Part shown: positions 27,772-36,882 of the stretch, one piece after another | Numbering within the stretch: the first letter of the stretch is position 1 | How the letters are laid out: each line of letters starts with the position of its first letter | Assembly: GCA_963677395.2 (NCBI GenBank) | Contig: OY781965.2 | Coordinates: forward strand, 3,906,001 to 3,970,000 | Direction of reading: 5' to 3' | Origin: G963667975 sp963677395 | Lineage (GTDB): Bacteria > Bacteroidota > Bacteroidia > Bacteroidales > G963667975 | Length of the DNA stretch: 64,000 nucleotides | Translations under genes and position numbers: made by a program | The notes under the pieces: model-generated | The model's database searches: none | The model's input: only the letters and a program-made list of their open reading frames with translations | What the model was told of the DNA's origin: nothing

Positions 27772-28614
27772 TCAGGATTGGTATTTTTTGACATATATCT
27801 TTTCGCTGCGATTTACTTCATCAAAATGATCAGCAAATGCAGTGAATTTTATGCTTTCGCGAGAACCCAAACAGAGAATTCCTCCCGGAACCAGACTCTC
27901 ATAAAACAGTTCCAAAACTCTGTTTTGCAGTTCGCGGTTGAAATAGATAAGTACATTACGACAAATAATTATATTCACTTCTGCAAATACACTATCAGTC
28001 ACCAGATTATGATCAGCAAACACAATATTTTTACGTAATGAAGGATCTAAAATCACCGAATTATATCCGGCAGAATAGTAGTCGGAAAAAGAATTTATTC
28101 CTCCTGATTGCTGATAATTCTGAGTATATTCTTTAATCTGTGCAACGGGATAAATCCCTTCACGAGCAATATTCACAACCTTTCGATTAAAATCGGTGGC
28201 ATACAACTGTGTACGCTGAAGTAAATTCTCCTCTTTCAGCAGAATTGCCATCGAATACACCTCTTCACCCGTTGAGCACCCTGCATGCCAAGCCTTTATA
28301 AAAGGATAGGTTTTTAATAAGGGAATAATATCAGTACGCAATGCTTTGTAGAAGCTTGGATCGCGAAACATCTGAGTGACATTGATTGATAAATCCTGTA
28401 ATATTTGCTGAACGAAGTTATCGTCATACAACAGTTTGTGTTGTAAGGCAGAGATATTAGGTAAGCCCGATTGTTCAAAACGATGAAGTATCCGACGACG
28501 AACATGTGCAGGAGAATAGTCTCTGAAATCATAGCCATACTTCATGTAAATAGCTTCAATCAATAGCTTTATTTCTATGTTGATATTCTCAATTTTTTCG
28601 TTCGGCTGGGTCAT
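27772..28614 (-). CDS. cheR: CheR-type protein-glutamate O-methyltransferase
   Basis: 280 residues. N-terminal helical domain (YMKYGYDFRDYSPAHVRRRI), then the SAM-binding fold with AWHAGCSTGEEVYSMA (about residues 108-123) and NIIICRNVLIYF. Uses S-adenosylmethionine to methylate glutamates on signalling proteins. It starts 14 bases after the upstream hybrid kinase stops and precedes cheB. A modifying pair without a standard chemotaxis core suggests a methylation-tuned, non-flagellar signalling system (inference). Confidence 0.9.
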   Translation of the reverse strand: MTQPNEKIENINIEIKLLIEAIYMKYGYDFRDYSPAHVRRRILHRFEQSGLPNISALQHKLLYDDNFVQQILQDLSINVTQMFRDPSFYKALRTDIIPLLKTYPFIKAWHAGCSTGEEVYSMAILLKEENLLQRTQLYATDFNRKVVNIAREGIYPVAQIKEYTQNYQQSGGINSFSDYYSAGYNSVILDPSLRKNIVFADHNLVTDSVFAEVNIIICRNVLIYFNRELQNRVLELFYESLVPGGILCLGSRESIKFTAFADHFDEVNRSEKIYVKKYQS

Positions 28615-28628
28615 CGTTTGGAGAAGAT

Positions 28629-30227
28629 TTAGGAAGTTAAGATTCTTTTTAAATCCTGAATATTAAATGGTTTACTGATAAAATCATCCATACCGCAGGC
28701 AAGACAAAGATCACGGTCTTCTTTCATGGCATTTGCTGTCATAGCCACAATTCTCACCGGTTTTTGAGTCATCGTTTTCTTTTCGAGTGAGCGGATTTCT
28801 GATGTTGCCTCATAACCATCCTTAACCGGCATCATCAAATCCATCAGGATAATATCATATTTTTTCAAACGATACATCTCAACAGCTTTTTCACCATTAT
28901 CAGCAACATCGCAGGCAACGCCTACTTTTTCGAGGGTATATCGTGCCACTTTCTGGTTTATATAGTTATCTTCCACCAGCAAAACCTTGAGAGAAGTAAG
29001 CAGCAAAAGTTGTTCATCAATAACCCCAATCGACTTGGATTTTACAATATCCTGTGCCAGATCAAACCAGGCAGTAAACCAAAAATCAGAACCTTCACCC
29101 GGAGTGCTTTCCACTCCTATGGTTCCTCCCATTAGTTGCGAAAGATGTTTCGAAATGGCAAGACCCAAACCGCTACCTCCATAAATACGAGTAGTTGAAG
29201 CATCTACCTGCGAAAATTCCTTAAATAACTTGTCTTTCCCTTCATCAGAAATCCCGATTCCGGTATCTACCACTCTGAATTTTAATTCAACCCGATTATT
29301 GTCATTCCCAACGGTTTCACAATGAATGGTGATAGTCCCTCTTTCGGTAAATTTTACGGCATTACTAACCAGATTTATGAGTACCTGTTTCAAACGAAGC
29401 GGATCTCCAATCAGGTTGTCGGGCACTGACGGATGAATATTTTTATAGAGATCCAAACCTTTCTCATCAACACGTAGTTTCAGGAGGCGAATAATTTCCT
29501 CCACAGTTTGTGTCAGACTAAACGGAATTTTTTCAAGATCAATCATTCGGGATTCGATCTTAGAGTAATCGAGAATATCATTAATGATACCCAACAGATT
29601 ATCGCCGGAAACTGTAATAATATCGAGTAACTCTTTTTGTTCGTCATTTAGCTGGCTGCCTTGTAAAAGATGTGTCATTCCGATGATTCCGTTGAGTGGT
29701 GTACGTATTTCATGACTCATGGTAGCCAGAAAAACAGACTTACTTCGGGCGGCATGTTCAGCTTCATCCCGGGCAATCGAAAGCTCCTGATTCGCATTTT
29801 TAAGCTCTTGAGTCCGTTTTTCCACAAGATGCTCAAGCTGGGTTCTGTAATTATAGAGTTCGAGAAATATTTTTACTTTCCCGATGATGATCTTGGGAGG
29901 AATCGGTTTAATAATAAAATCAACAGCCCCAACCTCAATTCCTTTTTCAACATGAAATTCTTCTTTGTAAATAGCAGAAACATAAATAATTGGCAGATTT
30001 CGTGTGCGTTTGATCTGCCTCATAATTTTCACGGTTTCATAGCCATCCATTTCTGGCATTTGAATATCAATGATAGCCAGAGCAAAGTCATTATCAAGGC
30101 AAAGAGCAAGTGCTTCATTCCCGGAAAGGGCTTTTACAAACTCCACATCAAAATCGCCCAAAACCGCTTCGAGCGTAAGCAGGTTTTCGATAATATCATC
30201 AACAATCAGAATCTTCGGCTTATTCAT
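28629..30227 (-). CDS. Hybrid histidine kinase: REC-HisKA-HATPase-REC, cytoplasmic
   Basis: 532 residues, no membrane segment. Receiver 1 at residues 1-120 (ILIVDD, phospho-Asp in AIIDIQMPEMDG), a coiled coil, HisKA with the phospho-His in TMSHEIRTPLNG (about residue 170), HATPase about 270-395 (DTGIGIS, GGSGLGLAIS) and receiver 2 about 413-530 (VLLVEDN, IILMDLMMPVKDG). Output is through further phosphotransfer or protein contact; no DNA-binding domain. Third gene of the operon, 21 bases after the 1257-residue-class kinase. Confidence 0.92.
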   Translation of the reverse strand: MNKPKILIVDDIIENLLTLEAVLGDFDVEFVKALSGNEALALCLDNDFALAIIDIQMPEMDGYETVKIMRQIKRTRNLPIIYVSAIYKEEFHVEKGIEVGAVDFIIKPIPPKIIIGKVKIFLELYNYRTQLEHLVEKRTQELKNANQELSIARDEAEHAARSKSVFLATMSHEIRTPLNGIIGMTHLLQGSQLNDEQKELLDIITVSGDNLLGIINDILDYSKIESRMIDLEKIPFSLTQTVEEIIRLLKLRVDEKGLDLYKNIHPSVPDNLIGDPLRLKQVLINLVSNAVKFTERGTITIHCETVGNDNNRVELKFRVVDTGIGISDEGKDKLFKEFSQVDASTTRIYGGSGLGLAISKHLSQLMGGTIGVESTPGEGSDFWFTAWFDLAQDIVKSKSIGVIDEQLLLLTSLKVLLVEDNYINQKVARYTLEKVGVACDVADNGEKAVEMYRLKKYDIILMDLMMPVKDGYEATSEIRSLEKKTMTQKPVRIVAMTANAMKEDRDLCLACGMDDFISKPFNIQDLKRILTS

Positions 30228-30248
30228 AAGGTGAAAGCATTTGGAAAA

Positions 30249-33200
30249 TTATTTATAGAGCCACACTCTGAGGAGTGAGAGAAGTTTTTCTGTATCGATA
30301 GGCTTTGCCAGATAATCATTAGCACCAGCTTCTATGCATTTTGCCCTGTCGTCTTTCATTGCTTTGGCTGTAAGAGCAATAATTGGAAGCTTTTGGAATT
30401 TTTTCTCTTTACGAATCAGTCGAATTGCTTCGTATCCATCCATTTCAGGCATCATGATATCCATCAAAATCAGATCAATTTCTTCACTTTGTTTAAGTTT
30501 TTCAATGCCTTCGCGACCATTTTTACCTACAACAACCTGCATACCTCTGTCTTCCAATACACTGGCCAATGCAAATACATTACGCATATCATCGTCAACC
30601 AAAAGAATCTTTTTGTTTTTCAACACATCTTCGGGTTCTGTTGAAAATGCCTTTTCGGATTTTCCGAGTTTACTACTTACACTATGAAGGAAAAGTTTCA
30701 CTTCTGAGAGAAGTCTTTCGGGTGATTTTGCACCTTTTATGATAATGCTGTTTGCCAACTTCTGCAGCTTTTCTTCTTCATTTCTGTTGAGATCTTTGCC
30801 TGTGTAGATAATGATCGGAAGATTTATGGCAGTATCGTTAGCTCTGATTTTTTCGATCAGGTTAAAACCACTCATATCATGTAACCCAAGGTCAACAATA
30901 ATACAATCGAAGGTTTCTTTTGCAATGATATTCAATGCCTCTTTTCCAGTATCGGCTGTTTGTGTTTTTACATTAATTTGCGAAAGCAATTCAACAATGC
31001 TTTTGCGCATATTTAAATCATCTTCTACTATCAGGATTTTTCCAGGAGTTTTGGCAATACTTTTTTCAATTTCAGATAATGCCTCATTGATGCTTTCCAT
31101 GCTCACGGGTTTTGTTAAGAAACCCATAATCCCTGATTTTTTAGCTTGCTCTTCATTTTGTGAACCAGAAACCACATGGATAGGAATATATTTAGTTGCA
31201 GGATTTTTTTGTAGTCGTTCCACTACTTCCCATCCATTAATTCCCGGAAGACCAATATCAAGTAATATTGCATCCGGTTTATAATAATCGGCATAATGCA
31301 AGCCTGTTTCGCCTGATTCTGCAATAATGGTTTTATAGCCTTTTTGCTGTGCAATATCCTGTAAAATCAGAGAAAAGGCTTCGTCATCTTCAACAATCAG
31401 AATTAAAGAATTGCCATCTCCTTGAGCCAGAGGCATCTCTTCCGGCTTAAACGTGGGGTCATTTTCAAGAGGATCAACTCTTGCTATCTCCTGTTGAGAC
31501 TGGGTTGATTTTTTAGCGGACTGTTCTTGGGGTTCTAATGAGCCTTTTGACTGTTCTGCATCAACAGGAAGAACCAGTGTAAAGCTAGAGCCCTGCCCTT
31601 GCCTACTCTCTACAACTATTTCACCTCCAAGTAGTTCTGTAAAACTACGTGAAATAGTTAAGCCCAAACCCATTCCTCCATATTTACGATTTGTATTTCC
31701 GTCAGCCTGTTGGAATGCTTCGAAAATCAAATGGAACTTATTTTCCGAAATGCCAATTCCGGTATCCTGAACACGATAAGCAATCAGCGATTTACCTTTA
31801 AAATCTTTGCGATGTGTAGCAAGGCTGGAAGCATCTGAGATGATCACTCTCACACTGCCTTTTTCGGTAAACTTAATTGCATTTGAACATAGATTTCTCA
31901 AAATCTGCTGTAAACGTAAGCGATCGGTATAAACCGAATCCGGAGAATCCTTGTCAATTTCCACCTCGAAAATCAGACCTTTTTTATCAGCCAACGGAGT
32001 AAATACCTGCATCAAATGTTCTTTCATTTCATTGTTCCAAACCTGCTCATGATTGAGGTGCGTTTTCCCGGCCTCAACTTTCGACAGATCAAGAATTTCA
32101 TTGATCAGATTGAGCAAATCAGCACCAGATCCATTGATTGTTTTTGCGTATTCAATTTGCTTTTCGGTAAGGTTATGTTGTTTATTTTCGGTCATTAGCT
32201 GCGAAAGAACCAAAATACTGTTGAGCGGAGTTCGCAGTTCATGCGACATATTGGCCAGAAACTCCGACTTATAACGGCTGGCCTGCTCGAGATCATTGGC
32301 TTTTCTTTGAATCTCAACACGGGCTCTTTCAAGCTCATCGTTTTTCTTATGGATATCATCCCTCTGTTTTTCAAGTACTTTTGTTCGTTCTTCAAGTTCC
32401 TCGTTTGTTACACGTAACTCTTCCTGTTGCGCTTGTAATGCTTCTTCCGAAGCCTTGAGAGCACGGGTTTGTTCCTCTAGCTCTTCGTTGCTCTGACGAA
32501 GTTCTTCCTGCTGAACCTGAAGTTCTTCTGCCTGTTCCTGAGTTTTATGCAAGAGAGATCTCATCTTATCACGAGCATGAGCTGTATGAATACTGATTGC
32601 TATATTTTCGAGAACCATTCGGATAAACTCTTCCTGCAAATTGGTTAGCTCTGTTATGGAACCTAATTCAATCACGCCCAAACTGACATCATTGTGCCAC
32701 AATGGAATAAATATCAAGTTTACAGGAGGCATTTCTCCAACAGAAGAACGGATGCGGGTATAATTTTCAGGAACATTGGAAATAGTAATGATCTCTTTTT
32801 CACGCGAGGCCTGACCGATCATTCCTTCACCCGGGTCAAAAGAATAATTGAAATCTTTCCGGCGTGTAAACGCAAAGCTATTGAAGAGCACCAATTTACT
32901 AATGTTTTCGTCAAGCAGATAAAAAGTGCCCACCTGTGCCGGAAGATATTTACAGAGAAAATTAAGAATGTTTGCAGTAAGTACTTGAAGATCCTGCTCT
33001 CCACGAATCAAATTATTCAATTCATTCTGTCCATTTTTTAGCCAGTTGCGTTTTTTATTTTCATTTTCAGCTTCCTGCAGAGTCAGTGTCATCTTGTTTA
33101 TTGCTACTGACAATTCATCTTTCTCCGATTTCGGGATGATAACTCCGGAATAATCACCCTGAGCAACTTTTTTAGCATGCTCCATGATTTCCACAAAACT

Positions 33201-34034
33201 CTTCTGCATAATACGAACAGAATCAGACAGTTCTCCTATTTCGTCTTTTCCAACATAATCGTTTACAACTGCCAGATCCCCCTTGGAAATAAGAGCAAGG
33301 TTATTTTTTAGTTTATTTAATGGTTTGGAAATTATTCCTGAGATTATATATGTAATCAGATAGGCAAAAAGAGAGAGACAGAGAACAGTGATAATGATCC
33401 CATAAACCATGTATGATTGTATCTTTTTATTGACATCATTTATCGCTCTGACAAACTTTTCCTCCGTTTTAAAAAGCTCGTGTATGTTATTATCCAACTC
33501 CACAAGAATAATACTATCACGGGTATCAATATAATTATACATATCTTTTTTGATATGCTGAGTTTGTTCCAGAGCGGTACCAGCTATTTCAATTGCACTC
33601 TTAAACATATGATTTCCAGATTTATGAAAATATTCCAACCGACCGGAAATTATCTTTGAAGCACTTTTGTCACTTCCGGTTATAGGTCTGAAAACATCTT
33701 CGATATGTTTCTGAAAATCTTCTTCGGACATGCTTTCCTGTAACTTCACAAAATCAATAAAAATCGAATTGATCTCCATCGCAGAATCGAGTTCTTGCGT
33801 TGCTATCTTGAATTTATCGGGGTTTTTCGTGTAAAGAAAAGCGTAATATTGACCAACGCCATACATAATATGCTTATGATGAGCACGTTCTGCTTTCAAG
33901 ATATAACTAACAGCAGATAATGAATCAAAGAAATAATTTACAACAAATCCAAATAATACGATACTAAATACAGCTACAACACTAATTGTAAGCATCTTGT
34001 AGCGTATACGCCAATTCATAAATAATTTCTTCAT
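30249..34034 (-). CDS. Large membrane hybrid kinase: sensor-HAMP-GAF-HisKA-HATPase-REC-REC-REC
   Basis: 1261 residues. Two membrane helices (about 13-34 and 210-235) flank a helical periplasmic sensor, followed by HAMP (about 236-290), a GAF domain (about 340-490) and a long coiled coil (about 500-590) with repeated QQEELR and NEELEE units. HisKA has phospho-His near residue 597 (NMSHELRTPLNS), HATPase follows (DTGIGIS, GGMGLGLTIS), then three receivers starting near 880 (ILIVEDDE), 1005 (ILIVEDDL) and 1145 (ILLVDDD). The stop overlaps nothing; the start overlaps the upstream kinase stop by 4 bases (ATGA). Ligand unknown. Confidence 0.93.
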   Translation of the reverse strand: MKKLFMNWRIRYKMLTISVVAVFSIVLFGFVVNYFFDSLSAVSYILKAERAHHKHIMYGVGQYYAFLYTKNPDKFKIATQELDSAMEINSIFIDFVKLQESMSEEDFQKHIEDVFRPITGSDKSASKIISGRLEYFHKSGNHMFKSAIEIAGTALEQTQHIKKDMYNYIDTRDSIILVELDNNIHELFKTEEKFVRAINDVNKKIQSYMVYGIIITVLCLSLFAYLITYIISGIISKPLNKLKNNLALISKGDLAVVNDYVGKDEIGELSDSVRIMQKSFVEIMEHAKKVAQGDYSGVIIPKSEKDELSVAINKMTLTLQEAENENKKRNWLKNGQNELNNLIRGEQDLQVLTANILNFLCKYLPAQVGTFYLLDENISKLVLFNSFAFTRRKDFNYSFDPGEGMIGQASREKEIITISNVPENYTRIRSSVGEMPPVNLIFIPLWHNDVSLGVIELGSITELTNLQEEFIRMVLENIAISIHTAHARDKMRSLLHKTQEQAEELQVQQEELRQSNEELEEQTRALKASEEALQAQQEELRVTNEELEERTKVLEKQRDDIHKKNDELERARVEIQRKANDLEQASRYKSEFLANMSHELRTPLNSILVLSQLMTENKQHNLTEKQIEYAKTINGSGADLLNLINEILDLSKVEAGKTHLNHEQVWNNEMKEHLMQVFTPLADKKGLIFEVEIDKDSPDSVYTDRLRLQQILRNLCSNAIKFTEKGSVRVIISDASSLATHRKDFKGKSLIAYRVQDTGIGISENKFHLIFEAFQQADGNTNRKYGGMGLGLTISRSFTELLGGEIVVESRQGQGSSFTLVLPVDAEQSKGSLEPQEQSAKKSTQSQQEIARVDPLENDPTFKPEEMPLAQGDGNSLILIVEDDEAFSLILQDIAQQKGYKTIIAESGETGLHYADYYKPDAILLDIGLPGINGWEVVERLQKNPATKYIPIHVVSGSQNEEQAKKSGIMGFLTKPVSMESINEALSEIEKSIAKTPGKILIVEDDLNMRKSIVELLSQINVKTQTADTGKEALNIIAKETFDCIIVDLGLHDMSGFNLIEKIRANDTAINLPIIIYTGKDLNRNEEEKLQKLANSIIIKGAKSPERLLSEVKLFLHSVSSKLGKSEKAFSTEPEDVLKNKKILLVDDDMRNVFALASVLEDRGMQVVVGKNGREGIEKLKQSEEIDLILMDIMMPEMDGYEAIRLIRKEKKFQKLPIIALTAKAMKDDRAKCIEAGANDYLAKPIDTEKLLSLLRVWLYK

Positions 34035-36061
34035 AATGTCTTTGATTTGTAGTTTTCAATAACCTGATGAATAGTATCCATCATTTCCTGATATTGGATG
34101 GGCTTTGTGATATGAGCATCCATTCCCGCCTCTAAGAATCTTTCTGTATCACCAAGCATTGCATGAGCAGTCATGGCAATAATAGGAATCTCTTTATTGT
34201 TTAATTTTTGAAATTCACGAATTAAACGTGCCGACTCTTCTCCTCCCATCACAGGCATCTGTATATCCATCAACACCAAGTCAAAATCCTGGGTTTTAAA
34301 AGCTTCAAAGCCTTCTTCACCGTTGTTGGCAAGGGTAACATTCCATCCTGATTTTTCGAGAAACCCTTTGGCTATTTTCTGATTTATAGCCTGATCTTCA
34401 ATCAATAAAGCTTTATTCCGAATTGTATTAGCAACTTTTATTGTTGGATCGGCAGTCTGAATCTGTTCTGATTTTCCTAATACCGAAAGCTGTATATTTT
34501 TCAACAAATTCAACGCACTAAAAGGTTTAGTCGTAAGTAGCAGATTATCAAATGGTTTAAATCTCTCCTGATCCAAAGTTGAACGATCATAAGAGCTGAT
34601 CACTATCTGGATTTTCTGTTCAGCTTTTTTAATCTCCAAAAGTTTTTCAATCACCTGAGTAATTGAAATATCCGTCATATAAAAATCCAAAATAAAGATC
34701 ACCTTTGAATTCACAAACGGCTTTTGTTCAATAAAATTCAATAATTCCTGACCATTTGCAAACACCTCTCTTTCCATGTTCCAGAATCGAAATTGCTCTT
34801 CCAGAAAACTCCGATTTGGAGCAAGTGTTTCAACGATAAGCACTTTCAGGTTTTCAGGATTTACATTTTGTGGCAGAAAAATTGGGTTACTCTGCTCTAC
34901 CAATGGCATCCGCAACGTAAAAGAAAAACGGCTTCCTTCTCCAATAATACTTTGAACTTCAATAGTTCCACCCATCAATTGAACCAATTTTTGTGAAATT
35001 ACCAATCCAAGACCAGTACCACCATAGTTTCGGGAAGTTAGTTTATCCAACTGATTGTAAGCTTCAAAAAGCTCTGAAATTTTTTCTTTTTCAATTCCTT
35101 TACCTGTATCAAATACTGAAAATTCGACAACAACATGTCCATTTTCCTCACCCAAATGCCTGATACCCAACCCAACATAACCCTTAGACGTGAATTTTAC
35201 TGCATTTCCGAGAAGATTTGACAGAATCTGGCGCAAGCGAAGAGTATCTCCAATCACATCATCCGGAAAGTCAGGTGATAGGTTTACGATTAAATCCAAC
35301 TCCTTTTCATGGGCTTTCATATCGAAAAGCGTGATCGCTTTTGTAATGAAACTACTCATACTGAAAGGCTGATAGTCGAGATCCAATTTATCTGCTTCAA
35401 TTTTTGAGATATCCAGAATTTCATTGATAATCTGCAACAATGTTTCTCCTGACGACTTAATATCCTGAATACGCTCACGTTGCACCTGCGAAAGCGAATC
35501 CATGAGAACCAAATCAGACATACCGATAATTCCATTCATCGGTGTTCGGATTTCATGGCTCATGTTGGCAAGAAACATGCTTTTAGCACGTGTAGCCTCT
35601 TCAGCCATGTCTTTGGCCTTTTCGAGTTCTTCAACTGTATGTTGAAGTATTTCTGTGGTTCTCTGAAGCTCTTCTTTCTGTTTAAAGAAGTTGATGAAAG
35701 CTGTAATTTTTGCACGAAGAACTTCTATATCAAGTGGTTTATAAAGATAATCAACAGCTCCACTTTCATAGCCCTGAAACACATGTTTTCGTTCACGATT
35801 GATTGCCGTAACAAAAATGATAGGAATCCCGGCAGTTTTCGGATTCATCCGCATCAAGCGTGCGGTTTCAAAACCATCCATTTCGGGCATTTGAACATCC
35901 ATCAGCACAAGTGCAACTTCATGATCCAAAAGCATCCCAAGCGCCTCGTTTCCAGAGCCTGCCTTTAAAATCTCCAGCTCCGGAGTATCCAATATTGCCT
36001 CAAATGTAATAAGGTTTTCTGGTTTATCGTCAACAACCAGAATTTTGTAATTTAAATTCAT
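34031..36061 (-). CDS. Hybrid histidine kinase: REC-HisKA-HATPase-REC(degenerate)-REC
   Basis: 676 residues, cytoplasmic. Receiver 1 about 1-120 (ILVVDD, VLMDVQMPEMDG), HisKA phospho-His about residue 172 (NMSHEIRTPMNG), HATPase about 270-395 (DTGKGIE, GGTGLGLVIS), a receiver-like domain about 405-525 and a standard receiver about 545-670 (ALLIEDQ, LVLMDIQMPVMGG). The middle domain begins VLIVETLAP, lacking the usual acidic pair, though an Asp in FILDFYM remains. First gene of the five-gene operon, behind a consensus promoter. Confidence 0.92.
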   Translation of the reverse strand: MNLNYKILVVDDKPENLITFEAILDTPELEILKAGSGNEALGMLLDHEVALVLMDVQMPEMDGFETARLMRMNPKTAGIPIIFVTAINRERKHVFQGYESGAVDYLYKPLDIEVLRAKITAFINFFKQKEELQRTTEILQHTVEELEKAKDMAEEATRAKSMFLANMSHEIRTPMNGIIGMSDLVLMDSLSQVQRERIQDIKSSGETLLQIINEILDISKIEADKLDLDYQPFSMSSFITKAITLFDMKAHEKELDLIVNLSPDFPDDVIGDTLRLRQILSNLLGNAVKFTSKGYVGLGIRHLGEENGHVVVEFSVFDTGKGIEKEKISELFEAYNQLDKLTSRNYGGTGLGLVISQKLVQLMGGTIEVQSIIGEGSRFSFTLRMPLVEQSNPIFLPQNVNPENLKVLIVETLAPNRSFLEEQFRFWNMEREVFANGQELLNFIEQKPFVNSKVIFILDFYMTDISITQVIEKLLEIKKAEQKIQIVISSYDRSTLDQERFKPFDNLLLTTKPFSALNLLKNIQLSVLGKSEQIQTADPTIKVANTIRNKALLIEDQAINQKIAKGFLEKSGWNVTLANNGEEGFEAFKTQDFDLVLMDIQMPVMGGEESARLIREFQKLNNKEIPIIAMTAHAMLGDTERFLEAGMDAHITKPIQYQEMMDTIHQVIENYKSKTL

Positions 36062-36106
36062 CGGGTATGATTAGCGTGCAGGTATCTCTCTCAATTTTTA
36101 TACTTA

Positions 36107-36138
36107 CAAATATAAGAGAAGAATTGCTTAATCTGCAA
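36107..36138 (-). promoter_or_regulatory. Promoter of the sensory kinase-cheR-cheB operon
   Basis: On the minus strand, TTG at 36138-36136, a 21-base spacer and TATATTTG at 36114-36107. Predicted transcription start is near 36101, giving a leader of about 40 bases. All five genes to 27169 are spaced 36 bases or less, so this may drive the whole set. Confidence 0.65.
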
Positions 36139-36379
36139 ATTTGGAAATTTATTTTCGCTTTCACTATTCAAAAATAAATATCAGCTTTCATATACGGCAA
36201 TCGATCATCCAAATATATTTATTTTACTAATTTAAAGATACTTATATGGCAATTGCCATTAATCTCCTGTTATCGAACATTTAAAGATAATTTATATGTA
36301 ATTTTACATCAAGATTACAGAAAAACTTCTTCGGTGAACTTTTAGAAGTGATTTATGTTCTTAATTCCATCCATATAGT
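36139..36379. other. Divergent intergenic region
   Basis: AT-rich sequence between the sensory operon and the small His/Cys protein gene. The only pattern seen is GGCAATTGCC at about 36248-36257, a 10-base perfect palindrome. No plus-strand consensus promoter was recognised. Confidence 0.4.
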
Positions 36380-36724
36380 TTGATCTTGAAAATCGGAAAA
36401 CGCACATATTATCTGCTTGTACTGCTTCATTTAGTGGTGTTTTTATCAGCTACACTGATTAAGAGCACTCATATTCATGCATCAGAACATCATTATTGCG
36501 CAGTACATTCCGATTGTGAAAAGAGTAATTCTGATGCGGTATTTTTATTGGGTGATAAATCGTGTATTATCTGTAATCTTGAATTTACTCAGTTTTTACA
36601 AGATATTGTTCATATAAATTTTGAATTACAGCCTCTTCCTTTTTTCTATGCTATAAATAAAGTACATGGAGGCTATATTTTTATTGAAACATCTGTCTCG
36701 TTAAGAGCCCCTCCTGTTTCTTAA
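36380..36724 (+). CDS. Small His/Cys-rich membrane-anchored protein, DUF2946-like layout
   Basis: 114 residues. The start is a TTG (36380, or the TTG at 36386); an in-frame stop at 36362 excludes anything longer and there is no ATG near. It has one N-terminal hydrophobic helix, then many possible metal ligands (HIHASEHHYCAVHSDC, CIIC) and ends with a RAPP motif, as do DUF2946-type proteins near copper or zinc TonB receptors. I do not recognise a defined family with certainty. It precedes the receptor by about 160 bases and probably belongs to the same metal-uptake unit. Confidence 0.65.
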   Translation: MILKIGKRTYYLLVLLHLVVFLSATLIKSTHIHASEHHYCAVHSDCEKSNSDAVFLLGDKSCIICNLEFTQFLQDIVHINFELQPLPFFYAINKVHGGYIFIETSVSLRAPPVS

Positions 36725-36882
36725 TTTTTCCTGTTTGATTTTTTTGGTATTCGTGAAACATCATTGCGTTCACATTTGCCATGTTCAATTTTAGTATCAA
36801 GTTTTTGATTCGCTATCAAGTATTTATAAATCAAAAGCGCGATACTCTACAATTTTATTTCTACAAAATAATTTGTACCCAG

